A stretch of DNA of 53,628 nt from Devosia elaeis (GTDB taxonomy: Bacteria; Pseudomonadota; Alphaproteobacteria; Rhizobiales; Devosiaceae), in assembly GCF_001650025.1 (NCBI RefSeq), contig NZ_LVVY01000070.1, positions 1 through 53,628 on the forward strand, written 5' to 3'. A program made the position numbers and the translations under genes. Each line of letters begins with the position of its first letter. Position 1 is the first letter of the stretch. The notes under the pieces were generated by a model. That model searched no databases, had not been told where the DNA came from, and was given only the letters and a program-made list of their open reading frames with translations. This document shows positions 23,969 through 33,238 of the stretch, one piece after another.

Positions 23969-24703
23969 CTAGCTCTTCTCGGCCGTTTCGGCAGGTTTCT
24001 TGCGCGGCGCGCGCGGCTTTTTCACCACAGGCGCGTCCACGCCGGGCTCGGCAATGGCGGCGCGCTTGGCCCGCGGCTTGGGCGCGGGCTTGGCCGCGCT
24101 ATCGGCTGCGGGCGCAGCCGTCTTGGCGGCAGCGCGCGGGCGGACGGCCTTGACCGGCTCGGCAGGCGCATCGGCAGCGGCGGCCTTGGGCTTTGCAACC
24201 TTGGCCGCCTTTGCCGTGGCCGGCTTTGCGGCGGCCTTTGCCGTGGCGGTGTCGCTGAATGCAGGCGGGGTGGTCTTCTTGCCCGCAACCGGCTTGGCGG
24301 CAGTCGGCTTGAAGCCGTATTCGCCGGCCAGCTCGGTGCCGGATTTGGCCGGAGCCATGCCGGCCTTTTCCTTGATCGCGTCGGCGACGCTTTCCACCTT
24401 GGGATCGGTGGGCTTCAGGGCGCCGGTCGGCGTCTGCTGCCCATCCTTGCCGATAGCATTGAATTCCTTGCGGATTTCATCGGCGGTCTTCTTCAGCGGA
24501 TCGGCGATGCTGTTGCGCAGATTGCGCACTTCATCCAGCCCCGTCGACTTGTTGATCTCGCGCTGGAACTCGCGCCCCATGCGCTGAATCTGGCCGACCA
24601 CCTTGCCGATGCGTCCCATGACGATCGGCAGGTCCTTGGGACCGATGACGATCAGCGCCACGACGCCGATCACCAGCATCTCTGTCCAGCCTATGCCGAG
24701 CAT
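23969..24703 (-). CDS. tatB: Twin-arginine translocase subunit TatB
   Basis: The 244-residue protein has one N-terminal transmembrane helix with the TatB glutamate (MLGIGWTEMLVIG) and the hinge GPKDLP, then an amphipathic helix and a long hydrophilic tail. The tail (about 130-244) is rich in alanine, lysine and proline with KPAAAK-like repeats, and is considerably longer than in E. coli TatB. Such tails vary between alphaproteobacteria and are probably disordered. TatB and TatC together form the receptor complex for folded Tat substrates. It lies 68 bases after tatA. Confidence 0.95.
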   Translation of the reverse strand: MLGIGWTEMLVIGVVALIVIGPKDLPIVMGRIGKVVGQIQRMGREFQREINKSTGLDEVRNLRNSIADPLKKTADEIRKEFNAIGKDGQQTPTGALKPTDPKVESVADAIKEKAGMAPAKSGTELAGEYGFKPTAAKPVAGKKTTPPAFSDTATAKAAAKPATAKAAKVAKPKAAAADAPAEPVKAVRPRAAAKTAAPAADSAAKPAPKPRAKRAAIAEPGVDAPVVKKPRAPRKKPAETAEKS

Positions 24704-24771
24704 CGCAATAGTCTCCGCGGGGCGGCAGGCCCGCCCCTAAATCTGTCGGTGTGAAGACGGCCGGGCGCGGA

Positions 24772-24984
24772 TCAGGCGTCCTTGCTCTTGTCCACTTCGC
24801 GCGCATCGACCTCGGCGGTGGTCTGGATGCGCTCGGCGGGCTTGTCATCGTCCCGCATGCCCTTCTGGAAGGCTTTGATGCCGGAGGCGACCTCGCCCAT
24901 CATGCCGGAAATCTTCCCGCGGCCGAACAGCAGGATAACGACGACGGCGACAACGAGAATGCCCCAAATAGACGGCGCGTGCAT
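24772..24984 (-). CDS. tatA: Twin-arginine translocase subunit TatA
   Basis: The 70-residue pore-forming subunit has the membrane helix [20 protein letters not shown], containing the conserved FG hinge, followed by an amphipathic helix [16 protein letters not shown]. TatA polymerises around a cargo-loaded TatBC complex. It is 60 bases downstream of the ABC ATPase gene. Start ATG 24984 is preceded by a usable GGGAG. Confidence 0.95.
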   Translation of the reverse strand: MHAPSIWGILVVAVVVILLFGRGKISGMMGEVASGIKAFQKGMRDDDKPAERIQTTAEVDAREVDKSKDA

Positions 24985-25044
24985 GATAGTCTCCCTAGAA
25001 CTCCAGATACGCTTTACGCGCTATAGATAGACCGAGAAATAGGT

Positions 25045-26154
25045 TTAATCGCGCCCAAACACAAGAACGTGTTCCAGATTGAGCACGACGGAGACGTCCT
25101 GCCCGAGCCGGAGCGCGCCATCGGCCGGCTGGCGGATGCCCAGCGGCACATCGAGACCGTCGAGCTTGACCTCGAACAGGTCGATGCCGATGGCATCGCG
25201 GCGCGAGACGATGCGGCCCGGAATACCGGGGCCTTGCGCCGCGATCCGGGCGCCGCCAACCGGCCGGATCGCCACGGTGACGCGCGCGCCATCGGCAAAA
25301 TCGGGCGCCGGAACCGGCCCCAGCGGCGTCTCCGCCATGCCGGCGCGAACCGCTGTTTCGATCTCGCCCAGCGGCGAAAGGAAGCGGGCGGCCGCCAGGT
25401 CGACGGGCCGCGAATAAATCTCCGCGGCGGTGCCGATCTGAGCGATGCGCCCCTGCCGCAACAGGGCGACGCGATCGCCCATGATCATGGCTTCCTCGGG
25501 ATCGTGCGTCACCACGAGGCTGGTGGCATTGGTTTCGCGCAGCACCGCCAGCGTCTCGTCGCGCACGGTCTCGCGCAGGCGCGCGTCGAGGCTGGAAAAG
25601 GGCTCGTCCAGCAGCAGCAGGCCGGGACGCGGCGCAACGCTGCGCGCCAGGGCCAGCCGCTGCTGCTGCCCGCCCGAAAGCTGATGGGGATAATCGTTCT
25701 CGCGCCCGGCAAGGCCGACGCGACGCAGGGACACGCGAGCCTGTTCCAGAGCCGCCGTGCGCCCGAGACGCTTCAGCCCATAGAGCACGTTCTGGAGCAC
25801 GGAAAGATGCGGAAAGAGCGCGTAATCCTGGAACATGAGGCCGATTCCGCGCCGGTCGGGCGTGACGGTGCGGCCGGGCGCGGACATGAGTTCGCCATTG
25901 ATGCGCAGGGCCCCGGCGCTGACCGGCTGGATGCCGGCCGCGACCCGCAGGGCAGTCGATTTGCCCGACCCCGATTCGCCGAGCAGGCAGACGATCTCTC
26001 CGGGGCGCAGCGACAGGCGGAAATTATCGAGGACCGGCCGGCCGCCGAGCTCGACGCAGATATCGTCGAATTCCAGCGATGCCGCGAAGGACACCCCCGC
26101 CGTGCCGCGCGGGCCCCAATTCTGCGGCTCGACCGCCTGCGCCGCTTCGGCCAT
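25045..26154 (-). CDS. ABC transporter ATPase (FbpC/PotA-like), orphan
   Basis: The 369-residue protein is an importer-type ATPase. Walker A is GESGSGKST, the signature LSGGQQQR, Walker B LLLLDEPFSSLD, and the H-loop lies in VVTHDPEEAMIMGDR. The C-terminal part (about 270-369) is a TOBE-like regulatory domain. Its closest resemblance is to the ATPases of iron, spermidine or anion importers. No permease or binding protein is adjacent, so the partner must lie elsewhere. The start at 26154 shares one base with the scpB stop (TGATG), so it is translationally coupled to scpB. This insertion separates scpAB from tatABC and is unusual. Confidence 0.85.
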   Translation of the reverse strand: MAEAAQAVEPQNWGPRGTAGVSFAASLEFDDICVELGGRPVLDNFRLSLRPGEIVCLLGESGSGKSTALRVAAGIQPVSAGALRINGELMSAPGRTVTPDRRGIGLMFQDYALFPHLSVLQNVLYGLKRLGRTAALEQARVSLRRVGLAGRENDYPHQLSGGQQQRLALARSVAPRPGLLLLDEPFSSLDARLRETVRDETLAVLRETNATSLVVTHDPEEAMIMGDRVALLRQGRIAQIGTAAEIYSRPVDLAAARFLSPLGEIETAVRAGMAETPLGPVPAPDFADGARVTVAIRPVGGARIAAQGPGIPGRIVSRRDAIGIDLFEVKLDGLDVPLGIRQPADGALRLGQDVSVVLNLEHVLVFGRD

Positions 26155-26819
26155 CACTCTTCCTCGTTCTCGTTTTCGCCCGGATCCGATGGGTCCAGCG
26201 GGTCTTCGTCGTCGCGCAAGGCGCCATCGAAGGGCAATGGTATCTGCATGTCCGGCGGCAGGCGCCCCGAAAGCAGGCCCGATCCCTTCAATTCATCGAG
26301 ACCGGGCAGGTCGGACAGGCCCTCCAGCCCAAAATGATCGAGAAAAGCTTCCGTGGTGCCATAGGTCACCGGCCGCCCCGGCGTACGACGGCGACCGCGC
26401 ATGCGCACCCAGCCAGCTTCCATCAGGAGGTCCAGCGTGCCCTTGCCGGTGGCGACGCCGCGCACTTCCTCGATTTCGGCGCGCGTGGCCGGCTGGTGAT
26501 AGGCGATGATGGAGAGCGTTTCGAGCGCCGCCCGGGACAGCGGCCGCGTTTCGTGCTCCTCCCGCCGCAGCAGGAAGCCCAAATCCTCGGCGGTGCGGAA
26601 GGCCCAGCCCTCGCCGCGCCGGACCAGGTTCACCCCCCTGCCCGCATATTCGGCCTGCAAGGCTGCGAGCAGGCCTTTGACATCGACGCCTTCGCCCAGA
26701 TAGGGCGCGATATCGACGGCCCGCAGCGGCTCGGCCGAGGCAAACAGCAGGGCCTCGACGATGCGCAGGTGGCGGCGCAGCACCTCGCCTGTTTCGGAAT
26801 CGCGCTCGATTTCGGTCAC
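26154..26819 (-). CDS. scpB: Segregation and condensation protein ScpB
   Basis: The 221-residue protein binds the Smc-ScpA condensin complex that compacts and separates chromosomes. Two winged-helix domains are recognisable: RHLRIVEALLFASAEPL near the N-terminus and ETLSIIAYHQPATRAEIEEVRG in the second, followed by RTPGRPVTYGTTEAFLDHFGL. An acidic tail ends in ENENEEE. GTG at 26819 overlaps the scpA stop by four bases (GTGA), which is better than a far-upstream ATG whose product would lie inside scpA. Coupled at its end to the ABC ATPase gene. Confidence 0.95.
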   Translation of the reverse strand: MTEIERDSETGEVLRRHLRIVEALLFASAEPLRAVDIAPYLGEGVDVKGLLAALQAEYAGRGVNLVRRGEGWAFRTAEDLGFLLRREEHETRPLSRAALETLSIIAYHQPATRAEIEEVRGVATGKGTLDLLMEAGWVRMRGRRRTPGRPVTYGTTEAFLDHFGLEGLSDLPGLDELKGSGLLSGRLPPDMQIPLPFDGALRDDEDPLDPSDPGENENEEE

Positions 26820-27634
26820 GTCTGGCTCCGGCGGCGGCGCAGGAAAAGCGGCCCGAACGTCTCGCCCTGGCGCAGCTCGATCTCCCCCTGGCGCACCAGT
26901 TCGAGACTGGAGGCGAAGGTGGAGGCGCGCACGGTGGCCCGCTCGTCCGGTCGGGCGAGATAATCGACCAGATAGGCGTCCAGCGACACCCATTCCTGAC
27001 TCTCGCCGATCAGCCGCATCAGGATGTCCCGCGCATCCTGCAGCGACCAGACGGTGCGCAGCACGGGCGAATAATCGGTCGATATATTGCGCTCGCGCTG
27101 GGCGGAATAGGCCTTGAGCAGGTCGTAGAAACTGGCTTCCCAGATAGAGCGGCGGGCGATCTCCAGCGGCTCAGGCGCGCCGCGCGCATAGATCTGGAAA
27201 CCCAGGCGCGGGCGGTTCATCAGCCGGCTGGCCGCTTCGCGCATCGCCTCGAGCCGCTTGAGGCGGAATTGCAGCATGGCAGCGAGCATTTCGCCGCTCG
27301 GCTCCTCGTCGCCGGGCGCCTGCGGCACCATGAGCCGGCTCTTGAGATAGGCGAGCCAGGCCGCCATGACCAGGTAATCGGCGGCAACCTCGATGCGGCG
27401 CTCGCGCACCTTGTCGATGAAGGCGAGATATTGCTCGGCGAGCGCGAGGACGGAAATGCTGGCGAGATCGACCTTCTGCCGCCGGGCCAGGTCGAGCAGC
27501 AGGTCCAAAGGCCCCTCATAGCCCCCCACATCGACATGCAGGATTTCATCCGCCGGCGGAGGCGACGGCGTGTCGAACCAGTCGGTTTGCGGGCTCGTCA
27601 TGGAAAGGCCGGGCCGATGAATGTCATGACCCAT
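26816..27634 (-). CDS. scpA: Segregation and condensation protein ScpA
   Basis: The 272-residue kleisin links the Smc heads. The N-terminal segment YEGPLDLLLDLARRQKVDL and the downstream LVMAAWLAYLKSRLMVP are typical of ScpA. A winged helix at the C-terminus completes the fold. An ATG at 27601 would drop 11 residues; either start is possible, and no strong Shine-Dalgarno sequence separates them. It overlaps scpB and lies 54 bases after the SPOR gene. In relatives nagZ usually sits between these two, but there is no room for it here. Confidence 0.94.
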   Translation of the reverse strand: MGHDIHRPGLSMTSPQTDWFDTPSPPPADEILHVDVGGYEGPLDLLLDLARRQKVDLASISVLALAEQYLAFIDKVRERRIEVAADYLVMAAWLAYLKSRLMVPQAPGDEEPSGEMLAAMLQFRLKRLEAMREAASRLMNRPRLGFQIYARGAPEPLEIARRSIWEASFYDLLKAYSAQRERNISTDYSPVLRTVWSLQDARDILMRLIGESQEWVSLDAYLVDYLARPDERATVRASTFASSLELVRQGEIELRQGETFGPLFLRRRRSQT

Positions 27635-27688
27635 CCTTGGCCGCTGGCGCGCCCAGCGTCAAGCGAGGCGCGCAAGCCGATCACAGGG

Positions 27689-29701
27689 TCAGAGGAGCAG
27701 GCAATCGCCGCCCGCGGCCCTGACGTTGGTGCAGATATTGGCGGCGGCTTCCCGCGACGGCGCCGGCACCAGCACGCGGTAATAGATGCCGCGCTCGCCC
27801 AGATCGACGCGCTGGATTTCCGGGCTCACGCCGCTGAACAGCACGCCATAGCGCGTGGCCATGGCCTGTGCTGACTGGCGCGCCGCATCTTCGCTGCGCT
27901 GGGAGGCCAATTGCACATAGGCCGCCGCGCTGCCGCCGCTGGCGGCGACGGGCTGCTGCGTGGTCGCGGCCTGTGCCGGCGGAGCGGCAAGCGCATTATT
28001 GGCGCTCGTATTGGCCGCTGCCGGGGGCACTGCCGCCGCGGCGAGGGCAGCGGAGGCAAGCTGGGCGAAATCGGCCGGGCGATCCACCGGCACGGTGACA
28101 TTGCGGCCGGGAATCGTGGCGCCGGACGCATCGACGACGGGCACGACAGCGCCCGAGGTTACCGGCGTGACGGCCGGAACCGGGGTGGTTTCAGCGCTCG
28201 GTGCGGCAGGAGTCGCGCTTTCGGCGGCGATAGTGCTGGCAATGAGATCGGGCGTCGAGAAATCGGCGCCGGGCACGTCGGGCACGTTCGGGCGCTCGAC
28301 CGGCAGGATCGAGGCGCCGGCCATGCTGTCCGTGCCGCTGATGATGGTGCCGTCGGGCCGGACGGTGACCGTGCGCACCTTGCGGTTCACCAGGCCTTCC
28401 TGATTGGGGTCGATGGCCGTGCCGTCATCGCCGGCCAGAACGCCGGGCCCACCCGTGCCGGCAGCAGCCTCGGTGAGGGCGGCTTCATCGGCCTGGTCAC
28501 GCGGCACAAGCTGTTCGTCCGCAGGGTTGGTGCCGCCGGAAATCTCGTTGAAGACCACCGATTGCTGGCCGGATTGCTCCACGGGCTCCGGCACGTCCTT
28601 GACCGCGGCATTGTCGGCCAAAACCAGGGGCGCCGGGCCGGACGGCGCGCCGCCCTGCCCCAGGACCCAATAGAGGCCCACACCGGCGACGGCGAGCAGA
28701 CCCACGGCCAACAGCGGGCCGGCAACGGCGCGCGACATGGTGAAACCGCGCCGGGGCGGCGGCGCCATGGCCGCCAGTTCGTCCACGCCAGCATCGTCGC
28801 GGTCGATCTCGGAATTGACCCATTCCACCTGCGCGCCGGTCGCGGCGGCGGCAGCCAGGATGGCATCGTCCACCGAGCCGGGCTCGGACTGACGCGAGGC
28901 CGGCGTTTCGACGCGCGGTTCGGCGGCCGGCAAAGTGGGCGTGGCAAGGCTGCGCAAGGCCGGGCTCGGCGAACGCGCGGCGTCCTGCTGGGCCTTCTGC
29001 ACCACCGGCGCCAGAAGGCGCTCGATATCGGTCAGCGGATCGGTTGCGGCGGGCTCGGCCGGGCGCACCGGCGCCTCCGGAACCGGCTCGGCCGGCAGGA
29101 GAGGTTCGTCGGCAACCGGCTCGACGGCCACGATGACCGGAGCGGGCGTCTGTTCCGGCATCGGAACGGGCACGGCCTGGGCCGTGGTGGGCGCGCCCAG
29201 CCCGAAGACCGGCGGCACCCCGAAATTGTCCGTCCCGCGCGCCGGGCCTTCGGCCACCGGGGCCGGCTCGGCCGGGGCCAGGTCATTGGCCAGCTCGGCC
29301 GCGATCAGGTCCGCCAGCCCATCATGATCAAGCTCTTCGCTTTCGCGCTGCACCGGGGCCGGAGCGGCCGGCTTTGCCTCAACGGGCGACACAGGCGTGG
29401 CGGGCCCGGCATGACGCGGAGGATCGTTGAGAACGAAATCGAAATTGAACGGTTCGCGCTTTTCCTCGGGCGCGGGCGCGGCGCCCGGAATTCGCACTGG
29501 AGCCGGCTTTTCCGCCTCGACACGAACCTCGCCGCCAGGAATGCGGACCGGTGCGGCATTTTCGGCGGCGGGGGCCGGCGGCGTGCGGGTATTCTGATCA
29601 GAAGAACGGGCATCGTCGGCCATCAGCCGGGCAAGCTCGGCAATAAGGTCGTCCGGTGCATCAGTCTGTGCGGCCATCGATTGCGGTTTCGCTGACGTCA
29701 T
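27689..29701 (-). CDS. SPOR-domain membrane protein
   Basis: The 670-residue protein has a long disordered, Pro/Ala-rich cytoplasmic part (about 1-335), one transmembrane helix (GPLLAVGLLAVAGVGLYWVLG), a second Ala/Pro-rich linker in the periplasm, and a SPOR domain at about 590-670 (AAAYVQLASQRSEDAARQSA). SPOR domains bind denuded glycan strands at the septum. It therefore probably acts in cell division. A second ATG eight codons on (29677) is an alternative start. Position between argS and scpA matches the order in relatives. Confidence 0.9.
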   Translation of the reverse strand: MTSAKPQSMAAQTDAPDDLIAELARLMADDARSSDQNTRTPPAPAAENAAPVRIPGGEVRVEAEKPAPVRIPGAAPAPEEKREPFNFDFVLNDPPRHAGPATPVSPVEAKPAAPAPVQRESEELDHDGLADLIAAELANDLAPAEPAPVAEGPARGTDNFGVPPVFGLGAPTTAQAVPVPMPEQTPAPVIVAVEPVADEPLLPAEPVPEAPVRPAEPAATDPLTDIERLLAPVVQKAQQDAARSPSPALRSLATPTLPAAEPRVETPASRQSEPGSVDDAILAAAAATGAQVEWVNSEIDRDDAGVDELAAMAPPPRRGFTMSRAVAGPLLAVGLLAVAGVGLYWVLGQGGAPSGPAPLVLADNAAVKDVPEPVEQSGQQSVVFNEISGGTNPADEQLVPRDQADEAALTEAAAGTGGPGVLAGDDGTAIDPNQEGLVNRKVRTVTVRPDGTIISGTDSMAGASILPVERPNVPDVPGADFSTPDLIASTIAAESATPAAPSAETTPVPAVTPVTSGAVVPVVDASGATIPGRNVTVPVDRPADFAQLASAALAAAAVPPAAANTSANNALAAPPAQAATTQQPVAASGGSAAAYVQLASQRSEDAARQSAQAMATRYGVLFSGVSPEIQRVDLGERGIYYRVLVPAPSREAAANICTNVRAAGGDCLLL

Positions 29702-29775
29702 CTGGCAGCGCCCCTTTAGTATGGATCGGCCCTGTCAAGAGCCGGCCCGCGAGTGTTCACACCAATACGCCCGAA

Positions 29776-31521
29776 TTATGAAAGCTCCTCGGGCGCGGTG
29801 ACACCCAGAATACCCAAGCCATTGCGGATCACTTGGCGTACAGCGTCCACGAGCGCGAGTCGAGCCAAAGTCAAATTCGCGTCCGAAAGGTTAACAAATC
29901 GCAAATCATGCTCATCCTTGCCCTTGGCCCAGAAGCCATGGAAGGCCGCTGCCAGCTCGTGGACATAGAAGGCAACCCGGTGCGGTTCATGCGCAAGAGC
30001 CGCTGCCGCAACCAGGCGCGGCCAGGCGCCAAGCAGGCGGATGAGCTCGATATCGGCGGCGCTGTCCAGCCGCTCGATCGGCGCCCCGGCCAGAGCGGCG
30101 GGGGAAATATCGAGCTCGGGCATGTCGCGCTGGGCGGTGCGGAAAATCGAGCAGGCCCGCGCATGCGCATATTGGACATAGAAGACCGGATTGTCGCGCG
30201 TCTGTTCCTTGACCAGCGCGAAGTCGAAATCCATCGCCGCGTCGTTGCGCCGGAACAGCAGCATGAAGCGGGTGGCGTCCGGCCCCACTTCCTCGACCAC
30301 GTCGGACAGCGTCACCAGATCCCCGGAGCGCTTGCTCATCTTGAACGGCTCGCCGTTCTTGAGGAGGCGCACGAGCTGGCAGATGCGCACGTCGATATCG
30401 GCCTCGCCTTGCGATACCGCCTTCACGGCGGCCTGGAGGCGCTTCACATAGCCCGAATGGTCAGCGCCGAGCACATTGACCATATGCTTGAAGCCGCGCA
30501 GGTATTTGTTGCGGTGATAGGCGATGTCGGCGGCGAAATAGGTATAGGAACCGTCGGACTTGATCAGGGCGCGATCGGTGTCGTCGCCGTAATCCTTGGC
30601 GCGGAACAGGGTCTGCTCGCGGTCTTCCCAATCCTCGGGCGTCTTGCCCTTGGGCGCTTCGAGGCGGCCCTCATAGATCATGCCCTCCTCGCGCAGCCAG
30701 GCCAGCGTCTTCTCGATATCGCCACCGGGCCCATGCAATTGCCGCTCGGAGAAGAAGACGTCGTGATGGATGTTGAGCTGGGCCAGGTCGGCCTTGATCA
30801 GCACCATCATGGCGCCCAAGGCGGCTTCACGCGCGATCAGCACCGCCTCTTCCTCGGGCTTGTCGAGCAGCGCAGTGCCCCATTCGGCCTTCAGCGCCTC
30901 GCCCACGGGGATGAGGTAATCGCCCGGATAGAAGCCGGGAGGAATATCGATCTTTTCGCCCAGCGCCTCGCGGTAGCGCAGCATGGCCGAGCGGCCAAGA
31001 ATGATGGTCTGCCCGCCGGTATCGTTGATGTAGAATTCGCGCGTCACGTCATAGCCTGACCAGGCCATCAACGAAGCCAGCGCGTCGCCGAACACGGCGC
31101 CACGGGTGTGGCCGACATGCATGGGCCCGGTGGGATTGGCCGAGACGAACTCGACATTGACCCGCTCGCCCTGCCCGATATCGGAGCGGCCGTAATTGTC
31201 GCCCTGGGCGCCGATGGCTTTCAAGACCTGGTGCCAGATGGCGTTGGACAGGCGGAAGTTGATGAAGCCGGGGCCGGCGACTTCGACCGATTCCACGTCC
31301 GGCGCATGGGCGAAACGCCCGGCCAGGCCCATGGCCAGCTCGCGCGGATTCTTGCCGAGCGGCTTGGCCACCACCATGGCCGCATTGGTGGAGAGGTCGC
31401 CATGGGCGGGATCGCGCGGAGGCTCCATCACCACGCGCGCCAGCAGAGCCTCGTCGAGCTCGGGATAGTCTGCACGCAGGGCCTCGATGACCCGGGTGGT
31501 GAAAAGGGCGAAGATATCCAT
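29776..31521 (-). CDS. argS: Arginyl-tRNA synthetase
   Basis: The 581-residue class I synthetase charges tRNA-Arg. The N-terminal additional domain starts MDIFALFTTRVIEALRA. The HIGH equivalent is in ANPTGPMHVGHTRG. The KMSK-like segment is PFKMSKRSGDLVTL, and the anticodon-binding domain occupies the C-terminal quarter. It is transcribed downstream of dgt with a 30-base gap and upstream of the SPOR gene. Confidence 0.97.
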   Translation of the reverse strand: MDIFALFTTRVIEALRADYPELDEALLARVVMEPPRDPAHGDLSTNAAMVVAKPLGKNPRELAMGLAGRFAHAPDVESVEVAGPGFINFRLSNAIWHQVLKAIGAQGDNYGRSDIGQGERVNVEFVSANPTGPMHVGHTRGAVFGDALASLMAWSGYDVTREFYINDTGGQTIILGRSAMLRYREALGEKIDIPPGFYPGDYLIPVGEALKAEWGTALLDKPEEEAVLIAREAALGAMMVLIKADLAQLNIHHDVFFSERQLHGPGGDIEKTLAWLREEGMIYEGRLEAPKGKTPEDWEDREQTLFRAKDYGDDTDRALIKSDGSYTYFAADIAYHRNKYLRGFKHMVNVLGADHSGYVKRLQAAVKAVSQGEADIDVRICQLVRLLKNGEPFKMSKRSGDLVTLSDVVEEVGPDATRFMLLFRRNDAAMDFDFALVKEQTRDNPVFYVQYAHARACSIFRTAQRDMPELDISPAALAGAPIERLDSAADIELIRLLGAWPRLVAAAALAHEPHRVAFYVHELAAAFHGFWAKGKDEHDLRFVNLSDANLTLARLALVDAVRQVIRNGLGILGVTAPEELS

Positions 31522-31551
31522 GGCAAACCTACGGAAATTAATCGGGCCGGG

Positions 31552-32742
31552 TTAACGGAATTCCGGTCGAGCGTCAAACAGGCGCTGGTGTTCGTCCAGG
31601 GCATAGGGGTCGGTCATGCCGGCGATGAAATCGGCGACGATGCGGGCGCGCGGGGGGCCATCTACCGCCCTGCCCGCCTGGCCCCAGCGGCCGGGCATGT
31701 CCGGATCGTCCATATAGCGGGCAAAGAGCCGCTCCACCACGGCCTCACTCTCGCGCACCGGCACCATCACCGCCTCGTGCCGATAGACGCGGGTGAAGAG
31801 GAAGCGCTTGAGGCCCCTTTCCGCCTCGGCCGTGGCGGGCGAAAAGGTAACCAGCGTTCTACCGGCCAGGCGGACATCCTCGGGGGATGCCACGCCGGAG
31901 GCGGCGATATTGGCGGCGCTCGTGGAAATGACATTTTCCACGGCGCGGGTGATCATGCGGCGCTGCACCTCGTGGGTCTGGCGCTTGACGGCGATATCGG
32001 GATAGAGCCCGAGCACTTCGGCCACGATGGGGCCGGCCATGGGGACGTCGAGAAAATCCTCCAGCGCCACGAGGCCGGCGCGCAGGGCGTCGTCGATGTC
32101 GTGGGCATTATAGGCAATGTCGTCCGCCACGGCCGCCACCTGCGCCTCGAGGCTGGCATGGGTGTCCAGACGCAGATCGGCCGGACTGGCGATGGCGTCG
32201 AGGCCGCTCGGCAGGCCCTCCTCGGCATAGCGCCCATAAGGCGAACCATCGGCATGCAGCAGTGGGCCATTATGCTTGAGAATGCCTTCGAGCGTTTCCC
32301 AGGTGAGGTTGAGACCGTCATGCTCGGCATAGCGGTTTTCCAGCCGGGTCACGACGCGCAGCGCCTGCACATTGTGATCGAAGCCGCCATAGGGAAGCAT
32401 GGCCCGGTGCAGCGCCCGTTCCCCGGCATGGCCGAAGGGCGTGTGGCCCAAATCGTGGCTGAGCGCCAGGGCCTCGGCCAAGTCCTCATTGAGCCGCAGG
32501 GCGCGGGCAATCGAACGGGCGATCTGGCTGACCTCGAGCGTATGGGTCAGGCGATTGCGGAAATGCCGTCCCTCGTGATGCAGGAAAACCTGCGTCTTGT
32601 GCTGAAGCCGGCGGAAGGCGGTGGAATGGATGATGCGGTCGCGGTCGCGCTGGAATTCGGAACGCGTCGGGCTGGGGCCGGTGCCGTAGAGGCGGCCCAG
32701 GGACAGGTCGGGCCGGCTGGCATAGGGGGCGGTCTCGCTCAT
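31552..32742 (-). CDS. dgt: dGTP triphosphohydrolase-like HD-domain protein
   Basis: The 396-residue HD-domain enzyme belongs to the dGTPase family and would cleave dNTPs to nucleoside and triphosphate. The N-terminal RSEFQRDRDRIIHSTAFRRLQHKTQVF is the family signature. Metal ligands are in the HD pair LSHDLGHTPFGHAGE. A second conserved histidine is in FRNRLTHTLEVSQIARSI. It lies divergently to erpA and upstream of argS. Specificity for dGTP over other dNTPs is not certain. Confidence 0.94.
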   Translation of the reverse strand: MSETAPYASRPDLSLGRLYGTGPSPTRSEFQRDRDRIIHSTAFRRLQHKTQVFLHHEGRHFRNRLTHTLEVSQIARSIARALRLNEDLAEALALSHDLGHTPFGHAGERALHRAMLPYGGFDHNVQALRVVTRLENRYAEHDGLNLTWETLEGILKHNGPLLHADGSPYGRYAEEGLPSGLDAIASPADLRLDTHASLEAQVAAVADDIAYNAHDIDDALRAGLVALEDFLDVPMAGPIVAEVLGLYPDIAVKRQTHEVQRRMITRAVENVISTSAANIAASGVASPEDVRLAGRTLVTFSPATAEAERGLKRFLFTRVYRHEAVMVPVRESEAVVERLFARYMDDPDMPGRWGQAGRAVDGPPRARIVADFIAGMTDPYALDEHQRLFDARPEFR

Positions 32743-32826
32743 GTGTGGTCGCGGGCCTTTGCAAGGACGCCAGGAGCGCCTATCTTAGCTTCAGTGTTAT
32801 GACATTACGACCGTCCGGATTTCTCC

Positions 32827-33180
32827 ATGACAGACGCTGCACTCGCCGTTTCTCCCGCCGTAACTCTTTCGGACCGCGCCGCCAAGCGGGTCGCGCGCAT
32901 CATTTCCAAGGAAGCGCCCGGCACCGTATTGCGCATTTCGGTGGCGGGCGGCGGCTGCTCGGGGTTTCAATACGAATATAACCTGGTGCAGGAAACCGCG
33001 AACGACGACGATCTCGTGCTGCAAAAGGGCGAGGCGACGGTATTGATCGATTCGCTGAGCCTGGAATTCATGGGCGGCGCCGAGATCGACTTCGTCGATG
33101 ACCTGGTCGGGCAGAGCTTCCAGATCAAGAACCCCAATGCGGTCGCCTCCTGCGGCTGCGGGACCAGCTTCGCCGTCTGA
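32827..33180 (+). CDS. erpA: Iron-sulfur cluster insertion protein ErpA/IscA-type
   Basis: The 117-residue A-type carrier delivers Fe-S clusters to apoproteins. The three cluster ligands are visible: the cysteine in GGGCSGFQYEY and the pair in SCGCGTSFAV at the C-terminus. An N-terminal extension of about 15 residues precedes the fold. ErpA, IscA and SufA are hard to tell apart from sequence. No isc or suf genes are near, which favours ErpA. It is divergent from dgt, with 84 bases between the starts. Confidence 0.9.
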   Translation: MTDAALAVSPAVTLSDRAAKRVARIISKEAPGTVLRISVAGGGCSGFQYEYNLVQETANDDDLVLQKGEATVLIDSLSLEFMGGAEIDFVDDLVGQSFQIKNPNAVASCGCGTSFAV

Positions 33181-33238
33181 TCGCCTTTCCCTCCCCGCGC
33201 GCAGCCACTAGGCTGAAGCCCGGCAGGGAGGATTCGTC

